A stretch of DNA of 64,000 nucleotides from Bacteroidota bacterium (GTDB lineage Bacteria > Bacteroidota > Bacteroidia > Chitinophagales > BACL12): positions 310,001 to 374,000 of the forward strand of contig JADJIS010000001.1 of the NCBI GenBank assembly GCA_016706865.1, read 5' to 3'. The notes beneath the pieces are model-generated. The model was not told where the DNA came from and ran no database searches. It saw only the letters and a list, made by a program, of their open reading frames with translations. A program made the translations under genes and the position numbers. Each line of letters starts with the position of its first letter. Position 1 is the first letter of the stretch. Below, piece by piece: positions 35,099 through 43,185 of this stretch.

Positions 35099-38014
35099 TT
35101 ACCAGTCGTTTTTGAATTGAATATTTTGATGGAATTTCTTAAATAAATTTTCGGCAAATAGCTTAGGAACATTTTGATAAAACTGATAAACCAAATTACT
35201 ACCATCAATATTTACACTTTTATAATAAGGTACTTGTCCACTAAGTAACATTATTGATTCTGCAATTAACCGTGGAAGTTGAACATATTTTGGGATTGCC
35301 AACTCCTGCGTGTTTTCATTATAATAAATTACCTTCTTGTGCGTTTCGGATAACAACAAATATTTCCCCCAGTTCCTATCTACTTCGTAGGATTTGTTGT
35401 CAAGCCAAAGAATATGCGTGTATTGATACTGAACATAATATTCTTGCAATGAAATCTCTTTATTAATCTCTCCTGTGTCTTTTACAAACTTCAAAACATT
35501 TGTGTCAAATACTTTTCTTGCCCATTCATAGTTTGGTCTTTCAACAAACTTGTTCGCTAAAACATTTTTCTTATAACCGTCAATTGATTCGCTAAAATCT
35601 TGCAAACCGAACTGTACAATTTGTGGTTGCGGAATTGGCTTATCTGAGATATTAAATTCAATGTTTAATTGTTCGGCAACTCTTTGCAATTTTTTCCATG
35701 CATCAGTGCAATTTTTACAATTTGCTGGTGTAAGCCTTATTAAATCCGGTAAATAATAAATTTCTAGTTGCCTTGATTGTGAAAGTATTTCAAGATTTAT
35801 TTCGTGCATATTGCAGCTCTCTTGCAACTTGTCAATTAAAGATTTTGAACGTCCCCCAATTAAGATTGCTTTTAAAGAGGCGTTTGAAGGAATTATTACA
35901 AACTGCGGTTTGTTAATTGAAATTTTATTCAGATGGTTTTTTTGTGAATATTCGTAGTCTAAGAAACCTAAATAATCATAAAAGTTAATAGATGTCTGCT
36001 TAATATATTTCGGATTTTGCTGAAAATTGGCATACTCCCAAATTTTTTCGTTGGTCTCAATAGAATCCATAATTTCGGAAAATGTCTGAAAATTTAAATT
36101 CTTTTTAGTGCTTAGTATTTGTAAAATGAGATTACCTTTTTGAAGGTTATACTCATTTGCATTAAAATTAAATTCTACTTTGTTATAAAAAGTGGATATA
36201 AAAGGAAATGTCCATCCTCCAGCTTGCATTTTCCAATTGTTATAAATTGTATTGCTTCCTATAACAAAAGCTGCATTTCCGTCCTCACATATCTCTCCAA
36301 ACTTATTTCGCTTGGTTAAATTTTCATTTACAATGTCAAGGGAATTAAATTCAATATCAATAATTTGATAAGGCAATTCTGAATTCACCAAGTTTTCATT
36401 TTCAATTCTGACTATAAAATTTTGATTGCAAATAACATTTTCGGGAATTATAAACTCCTCTGGAATAATAGTGCTTCGGATTAAGAAAATACTTTGATTT
36501 ATCTCTGTGAATTCTAAAAATACTCTTTCAGCGCCGTCAGCACCTTCAACATAAATTTTAGGTAATAAGTTTTTAAGGTAGCTTCTATTCTCAACTTTAA
36601 CTCCACCACGAAATTCTAATTTTTTATTTGTTATAACTCTTAAAATTTCTTCTGTTGGATGTGAGCTTGGAGGATTTTTAAATTTATAAAGATTGAAGCC
36701 GAAAGGAACATTATCATAGTCAACTAAACTAAAATCGCCATCTAAAAAAGTAGCACCCCAATCTTCAATGCTTTGCCTTTTTGAATCGGCACAAAGCAAA
36801 TACATCAATGATTGGCGGCTGATTTTTTCTGTTTCAATTAAATTGTCAGATGGAAGACCAAAGTATGAACCTAAAGTGTAAATGACTATTTCGTTTTGTG
36901 TCGTGGTTGCTCTCCACATATTTTGGTGATCCAGCAAATCCAAATTCTGATTAAAGGAAATAGAAATAGGCTTTGAATAACCATTTCCCGCACTAATTAT
37001 TTCGTAACCTCCGAAATTTAATTCTTCAGGAAAATCATTTTGGGAAAATAAATAGTAGAATAAATTCAAAGACTCTTCAACTCGATTTAGGTTAAAAGCA
37101 GACAAAAGAGTAGAATAAACCCAACCAGATTTTGGAGTTGAAGTATTATCACCTTCATATTCAAGTACATATCCCTTCCACTTAATATATTCTCTTCTAA
37201 TTATATCAATTATTACCTTTCTTAATGGATTATTTTCATCATTTACAAGTGTAATAACCCTTTTTTCAAATCCGCCATGTGATTGGCCATAAAGTTCAAT
37301 TATTCTCAATAATTGTTTTTCTGTAATAATAGAATTTGGAGCGACTCTAGCTTGCCAAAATATTTTAGGAATATTCCTAATATTTTTAGGTGTCAATAAG
37401 CATTGAGAAAAAATTTTGTTTACATAAACCCAATTCTGATTTCCCAATCGGCGTTCCTTAAAAAACCCAAAATCTGTTTTATTATATTCACTGCTCCATT
37501 TCTCCAAATCTCTCCATACCCAATCAATTTGATCAATTCTGCCTATATATGTTTCATTAATTTCATTTAGGCGTAAAAAATGGTTGAAAGACGGAAAAAA
37601 AGAGTTTATCCTAAAATTTACTGGGCGGTCTGTTAATGATATCACAAATGAAATCAAATAGCCAAGATAAAATGGATATACTATTTGATAAGTAGGGCTA
37701 AAAATGGAAATTTGATCTATGAATTGGTTATCCTTTTTATTTAATTGAAAAACTAACGTTTCATATGTTTTCCATCTTCTTGCAACTAAAGCAAATTTTT
37801 CCATAAAATTATCCAATAACTTGGTGCCTGGAAACTCGCCTTTTAATGCAGTACAAAAGTCCTTCCAACTTTTTTCTTCTGTAGTAAATCCGAAATGCTT
37901 TATCCCTAGTTCCGAAATTTGCTTTTGAGTTATATATAAAAAAACTTCATTACCCGCTTCATTAGGATTAAAAAAAAATTCACCAATCGCATGGTTCCAT
38001 TGAAGATATTTCAT
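35099..38014 (-). CDS. Large protein of unknown fold, first gene of the Druantia-like operon
   Basis: The 971-aa protein has no motif I recognise: no Walker A, nuclease or methylase signature. It is rich in aromatic residues and Asn/Ile, has no signal peptide or membrane helix, and seems to be a cytoplasmic multi-domain protein. One Cys pair ('ANCKNC', near 766) lies in a region that could be a small metal site. A C-terminal section with 'YEVDRNWGKYLLLSETHKK' looks compactly folded. It is upstream of the helicase by 3 bp, so the two are coupled. By position it may correspond to DruF or DruG. Confidence 0.75.
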   Translation of the reverse strand: MKYLQWNHAIGEFFFNPNEAGNEVFLYITQKQISELGIKHFGFTTEEKSWKDFCTALKGEFPGTKLLDNFMEKFALVARRWKTYETLVFQLNKKDNQFIDQISIFSPTYQIVYPFYLGYLISFVISLTDRPVNFRINSFFPSFNHFLRLNEINETYIGRIDQIDWVWRDLEKWSSEYNKTDFGFFKERRLGNQNWVYVNKIFSQCLLTPKNIRNIPKIFWQARVAPNSIITEKQLLRIIELYGQSHGGFEKRVITLVNDENNPLRKVIIDIIRREYIKWKGYVLEYEGDNTSTPKSGWVYSTLLSAFNLNRVEESLNLFYYLFSQNDFPEELNFGGYEIISAGNGYSKPISISFNQNLDLLDHQNMWRATTTQNEIVIYTLGSYFGLPSDNLIETEKISRQSLMYLLCADSKRQSIEDWGATFLDGDFSLVDYDNVPFGFNLYKFKNPPSSHPTEEILRVITNKKLEFRGGVKVENRSYLKNLLPKIYVEGADGAERVFLEFTEINQSIFLIRSTIIPEEFIIPENVICNQNFIVRIENENLVNSELPYQIIDIEFNSLDIVNENLTKRNKFGEICEDGNAAFVIGSNTIYNNWKMQAGGWTFPFISTFYNKVEFNFNANEYNLQKGNLILQILSTKKNLNFQTFSEIMDSIETNEKIWEYANFQQNPKYIKQTSINFYDYLGFLDYEYSQKNHLNKISINKPQFVIIPSNASLKAILIGGRSKSLIDKLQESCNMHEINLEILSQSRQLEIYYLPDLIRLTPANCKNCTDAWKKLQRVAEQLNIEFNISDKPIPQPQIVQFGLQDFSESIDGYKKNVLANKFVERPNYEWARKVFDTNVLKFVKDTGEINKEISLQEYYVQYQYTHILWLDNKSYEVDRNWGKYLLLSETHKKVIYYNENTQELAIPKYVQLPRLIAESIMLLSGQVPYYKSVNIDGSNLVYQFYQNVPKLFAENLFKKFHQNIQFKNDW

Positions 38015-38277
38015 AGTATATTAATTATTCATCCCCATATTTTATCTGTGTAATAATTTATTAAGCACAATTAATCGAAGTAAGTAAATAACCGCTTAAA
38101 AATACTGAAACACTTCTCAACCCCCTACTTTTTACAAATCTTTCATCATATTCACTATTTATAGTGAATCCTTTTACAAAAAATGCAGCGTTTTTCTCAA
38201 TTTCCTGCATTTTTTGCATGCCAAACTCTCCCTCAAAACCGAAGAAACAAAATCATCCCAATAAATTTCAATGATTT
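38015..38277. promoter_or_regulatory. Leader region of the defence operon
   Basis: This 263-bp spacer contains a 9-bp inverted repeat ATTCACTAT-TT-ATAGTGAAT (38150-38169), about 136 bp before the first operon gene. It is a candidate operator because no T run follows. I find no exact TAnnTTTG box on the minus strand. The nearest is TAATTGTG (one mismatch) around 38067-38074. Confidence 0.5.
38178..38215 (-). terminator. Terminator of dus
   Basis: The arms AAAAAATGCAG (38178-38188) and CTGCATTTTTT (38205-38215) give an 11-bp stem with a 16-nt loop and T run on the minus strand, about 60 bp after the dus stop. It would insulate the defence operon from dus transcription. Confidence 0.7.
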
Positions 38278-39267
38278 TTAACCCACTACTTCCATCTCCA
38301 TCCTCGAAATATCAATAAGTACAGCCTCCAACTCCTCCATCCCATCCATCGTCACCAACAAATTCCGATAATGTTTAATATTAGGAATCCCCTTAAAATA
38401 GTTCGTATAATGCCTCCGCATCTCCAAAATGCCTAATACCGGGCCTTTCCATGCTATGGATTGGAGGAGGTGTTCGCGGCAAAAGGATACGCGTTCTTCG
38501 AGGGTGGCGGGGGGGAGTTCGGTACCGGTGGCTAGGAAATGTTTTATTTCGCGGAAGATCCAGGGCTGACCGATGGCGGCACGGCCTATCATTACGCCGT
38601 CGACACCGTAGCGGTTTTTCATTTCGAGGGCTTTTTGAGGGGTGTCCACGTCGCCGTTGCCGAAAATGGGAATGGTGATCCTGCTGTTATTTTTTACTGC
38701 ACCAATTAAGGTCCAGTCGGCAGCACCTTTATACATCTGAGCGCGGGTGCGGCCGTGGATGCTGAGGGCTGCTATACCTACATCCTGGAGACGTTCGGCA
38801 ACTTCTACTATGTTTTTGGAACTGTCGTCCCAACCGAGGCGGGTTTTTACTGTTACGGGTAATTTTGATCTTTTTACAATGGATTCGGTGAGGCGGATCA
38901 TGCGGGGAATGTCGCGAAGAATACCGGCACCACCATCTTTACACACTACTTTTTTTACCGGACAACCGAAATTGATGTCGATGAGATCGGGATTAACCTC
39001 CATGATCATGTCGACACATCCTTCCATAACTTCTATGTCTGCGCCAAAAATTTGGATGCCAAGAGGGCGCTCTTCCTCGTAAAACTCAAGTTTTTTGAGA
39101 CTTTTTTCGGCGTTTCGGATGAGTCCTTCGGTGGAGATGAACTCGGTGTACATAACATCTGCCCCCAACCTTTTGCACAAAACGCGAAAAGGCGGGTCAC
39201 TTACGTCCTCCATGGGTGCGAGGAGGAGGGGGAAGTCGGGGAGTTGTATGTTGGCGATCTTGGTCAA
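38278..39267 (-). CDS. dus: tRNA-dihydrouridine synthase
   Basis: The 329-aa FMN enzyme reduces uridines in the tRNA D-loop. It has the Dus signatures 'LLLAPMEDVSDPPFRVLCKRLGADVMYTEF'-type N-terminus, 'DINFGCPVKKVVCKDGGAGIL' with the catalytic Cys, 'VKTRLGW', 'SIHGRTRAQMYKG' and 'GNGDV...VDGVMIGRAAIGQPW'. The N-terminal FMN-binding motif needs a start upstream of the first internal ATG, so the TTG at 39267 is the best start. The gene body is more GC-rich in its second half than its neighbours. Confidence 0.92.
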   Translation of the reverse strand: MTKIANIQLPDFPLLLAPMEDVSDPPFRVLCKRLGADVMYTEFISTEGLIRNAEKSLKKLEFYEEERPLGIQIFGADIEVMEGCVDMIMEVNPDLIDINFGCPVKKVVCKDGGAGILRDIPRMIRLTESIVKRSKLPVTVKTRLGWDDSSKNIVEVAERLQDVGIAALSIHGRTRAQMYKGAADWTLIGAVKNNSRITIPIFGNGDVDTPQKALEMKNRYGVDGVMIGRAAIGQPWIFREIKHFLATGTELPPATLEERVSFCREHLLQSIAWKGPVLGILEMRRHYTNYFKGIPNIKHYRNLLVTMDGMEELEAVLIDISRMEMEVVG

Positions 39268-39417
39268 TACTTTTTCGTTGAAACCTGGTAAGTCTTGTTT
39301 AAGTTCTTTTGGATAATTTCCGTTCCCCGGAGATTTATCTTTTTTTTGGACAATAGTGAAAAGACCTAACAGGTTGTATAGTCGTTGTATTTTTACGCAA
39401 AATTACGAAGTTATAGG

Positions 39418-40386
39418 ATGTGGGGCAGTATTAAACAAATTCCATGGTTGGGGCAGTTCCTGATTTTGATCGGATTATATCTGATCGGGGAGTATGTTTT
39501 TTTAATGTTGGCCATTGGTTTAATTGATATGATTTATCCCGGAATAAATTTTATGGAATTTATTACTTCCATGAATAATATTACTTCGGCAGATCAGGTA
39601 ACAGCTCAACAAGCAGATGCATTAAAAATATATCAGTTCATTACTTCCTTTGGCAGATTTTTATGTGTTGCCTTGTTTTTTTTATATTTGATGGGAGAAA
39701 ATATTATTTCTTATTTGCAACTCAATAAAAAATTAAAATTTAATTCTGCTATATATATTCTTCTTCTGTTTTTTGCTTCTGTTTCGGTAATAAGTATTAT
39801 TAATGAATGGAATCAAAACATACCTTTCCCGGCAGATATGAAAGATGCAGAAATAAGTATGCGTAAAATGGAAGATCAGGCGCAAATATTTTCGGAAGTG
39901 TTTTTAAATACAGCCACCATTCAGGGATTGATCATTAATATTTTATTGATTGGAGTATTGGCCGCAGTGGGAGAAGAAATATTTTTCAGAGGATTATTGC
40001 AAAATCTTTTTTTAAAAGGAACAGGAAATGCTCATGTGGCAATTTGGATCTCAGCTTTTTTATTCAGTTTTATACATTTTCAATTTTTCGGTTTTTTCCC
40101 CAGAATGTTGTTGGGAGCCATGATAGGATATTTATTTTATTGGAGCGGAAGTTTGTGGGCAGCCATACTTGCACATTTTATAAATAATGTGGTTTCTGTA
40201 ATCGCCTACTATCTTGTGAATACAGGTGTTGTGGAAGAAAATGTTGCAGAACAATCGAATCTAGTGGCAGCTTTGATATCGGTTCCACTGGTAATAATAT
40301 TATTAATTATTTTTAAGCGGAATGAAAAGGTTAACTTAGCAGGCAATGGAACAGGACTGGATGATGGTGTACTCGACAATGGATAA
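39418..40386 (+). CDS. CPBP family intramembrane metalloprotease
   Basis: From the ATG at 39418 (a TTG 11 codons earlier is less likely) the 322-aa protein has about eight membrane segments and the three CPBP/Abi motifs: 'GEEIFFRGLLQ' (EExxxR), 'FSFIHFQFFGF' (FxxxH) and 'LAHFINNVV' (HxxxN). The family includes CAAX prenyl proteases and bacteriocin self-immunity proteins. The substrate here is unknown. The DUF2007 gene starts inside its 3' end, and cdsA follows. Confidence 0.85.
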   Translation: MWGSIKQIPWLGQFLILIGLYLIGEYVFLMLAIGLIDMIYPGINFMEFITSMNNITSADQVTAQQADALKIYQFITSFGRFLCVALFFLYLMGENIISYLQLNKKLKFNSAIYILLLFFASVSVISIINEWNQNIPFPADMKDAEISMRKMEDQAQIFSEVFLNTATIQGLIINILLIGVLAAVGEEIFFRGLLQNLFLKGTGNAHVAIWISAFLFSFIHFQFFGFFPRMLLGAMIGYLFYWSGSLWAAILAHFINNVVSVIAYYLVNTGVVEENVAEQSNLVAALISVPLVIILLIIFKRNEKVNLAGNGTGLDDGVLDNG

Positions 40387-40561
40387 ATTCCACGCCATGT
40401 ATATTAAAGAAATGCTGGAGGAAGAACTTATACTTGTAGTACTTTTTAATAAAACGGAAGGACCCTACGCTCAAGGAATATTACAGGGCGAAATAGAACT
40501 CTATGTTCACTATAAACAAGCAGAAGCAGCATTGGAATTTATCTATAATTTACCCGAATGA
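40346..40561 (+). CDS. DUF2007-like small protein
   Basis: The 71-aa protein has the DUF2007 layout: 'VYSTMDKFHAMYIKEMLEEELILVVLFNK' then 'IELYVHYKQAEAALEFI', a small ferredoxin-like fold. These proteins are often called 'signal-transducing' from their fold and genomic neighbours, with little direct evidence. It overlaps the CPBP gene by 41 bp and cdsA by 4 bp (ATGA), so it is tightly coupled within the cluster. Confidence 0.75.
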   Translation: MEQDWMMVYSTMDKFHAMYIKEMLEEELILVVLFNKTEGPYAQGILQGEIELYVHYKQAEAALEFIYNLPE

Positions 40562-41406
40562 ATAATTTAGTTTTGAGAATTATTACTGCACTGATTGGTG
40601 CAGGTGTTATTATTGGAAGTATTTTTTTTAGTGCATGGAGTTTTGCAATTGTGTTTATGGTGATTGCAGTATTCACACATTATGAATATATTAAAACCAT
40701 TCGCCATACAACCAACAAATCTCCTAAATTTGAATTAGTTTATTCCTTATTTGTGGGATTATATTTTTTATTTATAAGAAACAGTCCCTATTTAATTGAC
40801 TATAATATTTTCAGTATTATAGATGAATTCTGGATGGTTTTAATTATCGGATTTATGATCGCAGAATTATTTTATAACCGCGAAAACCCCTTTCAGCAAA
40901 TTGGATTAAATATTCTTGGAATTTATTATATTCCATATGCTTTTGCCACCTTTATTCAAATTGGAGTTGGCCCGGAACAACCGGTTAACCTTTGGTTCGT
41001 GATCGGTCTTTTATTCATGGTCTGGTTCAACGATTCCTTTGCGTATTTTGCAGGCAGATTATTCGGGAAACACAAATTATTTGAGCGTATTTCACCGAAA
41101 AAGACCTGGGAAGGTTTTTTTGGTGGAATGTTGATGACAATAGGCTGTTCCATAGGGCTCAGCTTCATTTTTTCGGAATTATCGATGATTCAGTGGATCA
41201 TTTGGGCTGTTGTAGTTGTGTTTTCGGCCACCCTGGGCGATCTGGCGGAATCTCTGTTAAAACGCAGTATTCACATCAAAGACAGCAGTTCTTTATTACC
41301 CGGACACGGCGGTTTTCTCGATCGTTTTGATGGTTTTGTGCTGGCAGTTCCCTTCTCGGCGCTGTATTTGTCTATTTTATCTTTCTTTAACTACCTGACA
41401 CTCTGA
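40558..41406 (+). CDS. cdsA: Phosphatidate cytidylyltransferase
   Basis: The 282-aa membrane enzyme makes CDP-diacylglycerol from phosphatidic acid and CTP. It has about eight membrane segments and the CDS signature near the C-terminus ('LAESLLKRSIHIKDSSSLLPGHGGFLDRFDG', with S-x(8)-K-R-x(4)-K-D-x(10)-GG-x(2)-DRFD), plus 'SPKKTWEGFFGG' about 70 residues earlier. It precedes psd by 64 bp, the next-but-one step toward phosphatidylethanolamine. Confidence 0.93.
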   Translation: MNNLVLRIITALIGAGVIIGSIFFSAWSFAIVFMVIAVFTHYEYIKTIRHTTNKSPKFELVYSLFVGLYFLFIRNSPYLIDYNIFSIIDEFWMVLIIGFMIAELFYNRENPFQQIGLNILGIYYIPYAFATFIQIGVGPEQPVNLWFVIGLLFMVWFNDSFAYFAGRLFGKHKLFERISPKKTWEGFFGGMLMTIGCSIGLSFIFSELSMIQWIIWAVVVVFSATLGDLAESLLKRSIHIKDSSSLLPGHGGFLDRFDGFVLAVPFSALYLSILSFFNYLTL

Positions 41407-41434
41407 GGGAACAATTTTCGACCTCAAATTGTAT

Positions 41435-41442
41435 TACCTTTG
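41435..41442 (+). promoter_or_regulatory. -7 element TACCTTTG before psd
   Basis: TACCTTTG matches TAnnTTTG and lies 29 bp before the psd ATG. It lets psd be transcribed separately from the upstream cdsA cluster. Confidence 0.6.
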
Positions 41443-41470
41443 CATTCCTTAAACTTAATAGGAATAACAA

Positions 41471-42148
41471 ATGCTGAAATTAATACATAGGGAAGGGCGC
41501 AAGATCATCATCGCCTTTTTAGTATTTCTGGTTTTACTCAATTTTTCTATTCATTACTTTTTCCCCGAGGAACGCTTATTACACGCGTTGTTGCTGATCG
41601 CATCGCTAGGTGGAATACTGTTTGTAATGATGTTTTTCCGCAATCCGAAACGCCGTTTGTTTATTGAAGAAGGTGCGATTATCGCTCCCGCCGATGGTAA
41701 GGTGGTTGTTGTGGAAGAAACCACAGAAGGAGAATATTTTAAAGATCGCCGTTTACAGATATCTATTTTTATGAGCGTGAAAAATGTTCACATTAACAGA
41801 AACCCGATAAGCGGTCAGGTTAAATATTTTAAATATCACCCGGGAAAATACCTTTTGGCCTGGAACCCCAAATCGTCGACAGATAATGAAAGAACAACCT
41901 TTGTTATTGAAGATGAGGATGATAATGTGGAGATCATGATGCGCCAAATCGCCGGAACGGTAGCAAGAAGGATCAAATTTTATGTGGAAGAGGGCGACGA
42001 AGTTACCCAGGGAAGCGAGATCGGGTTCATCAAATTTGGTTCGCGGGTTGACCTTTATCTTCCTTTAGATTCAAAGGTGGAAGTTAAAATAGGCGAAAAA
42101 GTTAAAGGTGGTCAAACAGTGATCGCAAGAGTTGTTCGAAATAAATAA
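41471..42148 (+). CDS. psd: Phosphatidylserine decarboxylase (short, PSD-A type)
   Basis: The 225-aa protein starts with a pair of membrane segments and contains 'EGAIIAPADGKVVVVEE', 'ISIFMSVKNVHINRNP', 'HPGKYLLAWNPKSSTDNERTTFVIE' and the self-cleavage site region 'GFIKFGSRVDLYLP', where the Ser of FGS becomes the pyruvoyl group. The enzyme converts phosphatidylserine to phosphatidylethanolamine. The short length without a long N-terminal domain fits the soluble-type PSD of Bacteroidota. No pssA is visible in the window. Confidence 0.92.
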   Translation: MLKLIHREGRKIIIAFLVFLVLLNFSIHYFFPEERLLHALLLIASLGGILFVMMFFRNPKRRLFIEEGAIIAPADGKVVVVEETTEGEYFKDRRLQISIFMSVKNVHINRNPISGQVKYFKYHPGKYLLAWNPKSSTDNERTTFVIEDEDDNVEIMMRQIAGTVARRIKFYVEEGDEVTQGSEIGFIKFGSRVDLYLPLDSKVEVKIGEKVKGGQTVIARVVRNK

Positions 42149-42181
42149 AAACAGTATCTTTAATTAATAAATACTACTACT

Positions 42182-42529
42182 ATGAAAAAAATATTATCGA
42201 TTGCAGTTGTAATGGCTTTTGGAATTACAGTTTCTTTTGCTCAATCAGCAACTTCTAATGCAACAACTTCTACCCCAAAAGAGGAAGTTCAGGTTGCAAG
42301 TCCTGTAGTAAAAGCAGTAGATGTAAATGCTACGGAAGCAAAATGTGCTCCAGTTGCAGGAAAATCATGTTGCAATGGTGCAAGTAAAGCATCTGCAATA
42401 ACAAGTGGTGTTGGTGCCGATGTAAATAATACAACTGCGGTTTCAGCAGAAAAAAGTTGCCAAACAATTACGGTTGGCATGAGTGCAGCAAAACCGGAAA
42501 CAAGTACGGTTCCAGTTCCGGAGAAATAA
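42182..42529 (+). CDS. Small secreted Ala/Thr/Val-rich protein, function unknown
   Basis: The 115-aa protein has a signal peptide ('ILSIAVVMAFGITVSFAQ') and a mature part of low complexity, rich in Ala, Thr, Ser and Val. One short cysteine-containing stretch 'KCAPVAGKSCCNGASK' could form a disulfide or bind metal. It follows psd by 33 bp. A GC-rich palindrome of the same type as the 43-kb element begins at its stop codon. I know no family for it. Confidence 0.6.
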   Translation: MKKILSIAVVMAFGITVSFAQSATSNATTSTPKEEVQVASPVVKAVDVNATEAKCAPVAGKSCCNGASKASAITSGVGADVNNTTAVSAEKSCQTITVGMSAAKPETSTVPVPEK

Positions 42530-42562
42530 ATCACCCCCTGGCCCCCTCGAGGGGGGAGGATC
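42530..42562. repeat. CACCCCCT/CCCCCTCGAGGGGGG palindromic element
   Basis: ATCACCCCCT-GG-CCCCCTCGAGGGGGG-AGGAT begins at the end of the preceding gene. Its outer CACCCCCT and inner CCCCCTC-GAGGGGG arms match the larger element at 43127-43185, with inner copy reduced to a plain palindrome. Confidence 0.75.
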
Positions 42563-42605
42563 ACCAGGGTGCCTCTCGTCACCCCGTATACCCTTGCTAG
42601 TGTGG

Positions 42606-43040
42606 TTATTTTTCCTTGGGTTGACGTTTGATTTTTCGTTTCTTTATTGTTAATAATTCAGGGTTGTTTTTTTCTTGAATTTCTATCCATTCTGAAATTG
42701 ATCTCATTACTTTTATAGTATCTCCTAATATTTCCTGGTCGCTGAACCGAATAACAGTATAACCCAATTCATTTAATCGTTTTGTTCGTTTTTCGTCTCT
42801 TTCGAAACTTCCTTCCGCTTGATGTGTAATGCCGTCTGCTTCAATTATTAATTTCAAATCTTTACAAAAGAAATCTGCGATATAAATGTCAATTGGCCGC
42901 TGACGTAGGAATTTGTATTCCATCATTTTTCTACTGCTTAAAACATGAACCCACAAAACATCTTCTGATTTAGTAGAATTTTTTCGATTTTGTTGCGAAA
43001 ATTTTTTAAGATTTTTATTGTAATAGTTATTAAGGGCCAT
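42606..43040 (-). CDS. DUF559 (Vsr-like) endonuclease-fold protein
   Basis: The 144-aa protein has the DUF559 core: 'KFLRQRPIDIYIADFFCKDLKLIIEADGITH' with the PD-(D/E)XK-type acidic residues, then 'RDEKRTKRLNELGYTVIRFSDQEIL'. This small fold is related to very-short-patch repair nucleases and is common near transposons and in Bacteroidota spacers. Its biological role is unknown. A lysine-rich tail ends it. It is isolated between two palindromic elements. Confidence 0.8.
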   Translation of the reverse strand: MALNNYYNKNLKKFSQQNRKNSTKSEDVLWVHVLSSRKMMEYKFLRQRPIDIYIADFFCKDLKLIIEADGITHQAEGSFERDEKRTKRLNELGYTVIRFSDQEILGDTIKVMRSISEWIEIQEKNNPELLTIKKRKIKRQPKEK

Positions 43041-43126
43041 AAGTAAAATTATGGATCCGACATTGAAAATTAAATAGTTTAATGATTTTTTTTAAAAATA
43101 GTCGTGTGAGAATTTTGGGACGGGAA

Positions 43127-43185
43127 CATCACCCCCTAACCCCCTCAAGGGGGATTTTCCCCCTTGAGGGGGCAAGGGGGTGATG
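43127..43185. repeat. Nested GC-rich palindrome (59 bp)
   Basis: The outer arms CATCACCCCCT (43127-43137) and AGGGGGTGATG (43175-43185) enclose inner arms CCCCCTCAAGGGGG (43140-43153) and CCCCCTTGAGGGGG (43159-43172) around an ATTTT loop. The inner arm is itself nearly palindromic. It abuts the stop codon of the HAD gene, so it could end that transcript. A related element lies at 42530-42562. Confidence 0.85.
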
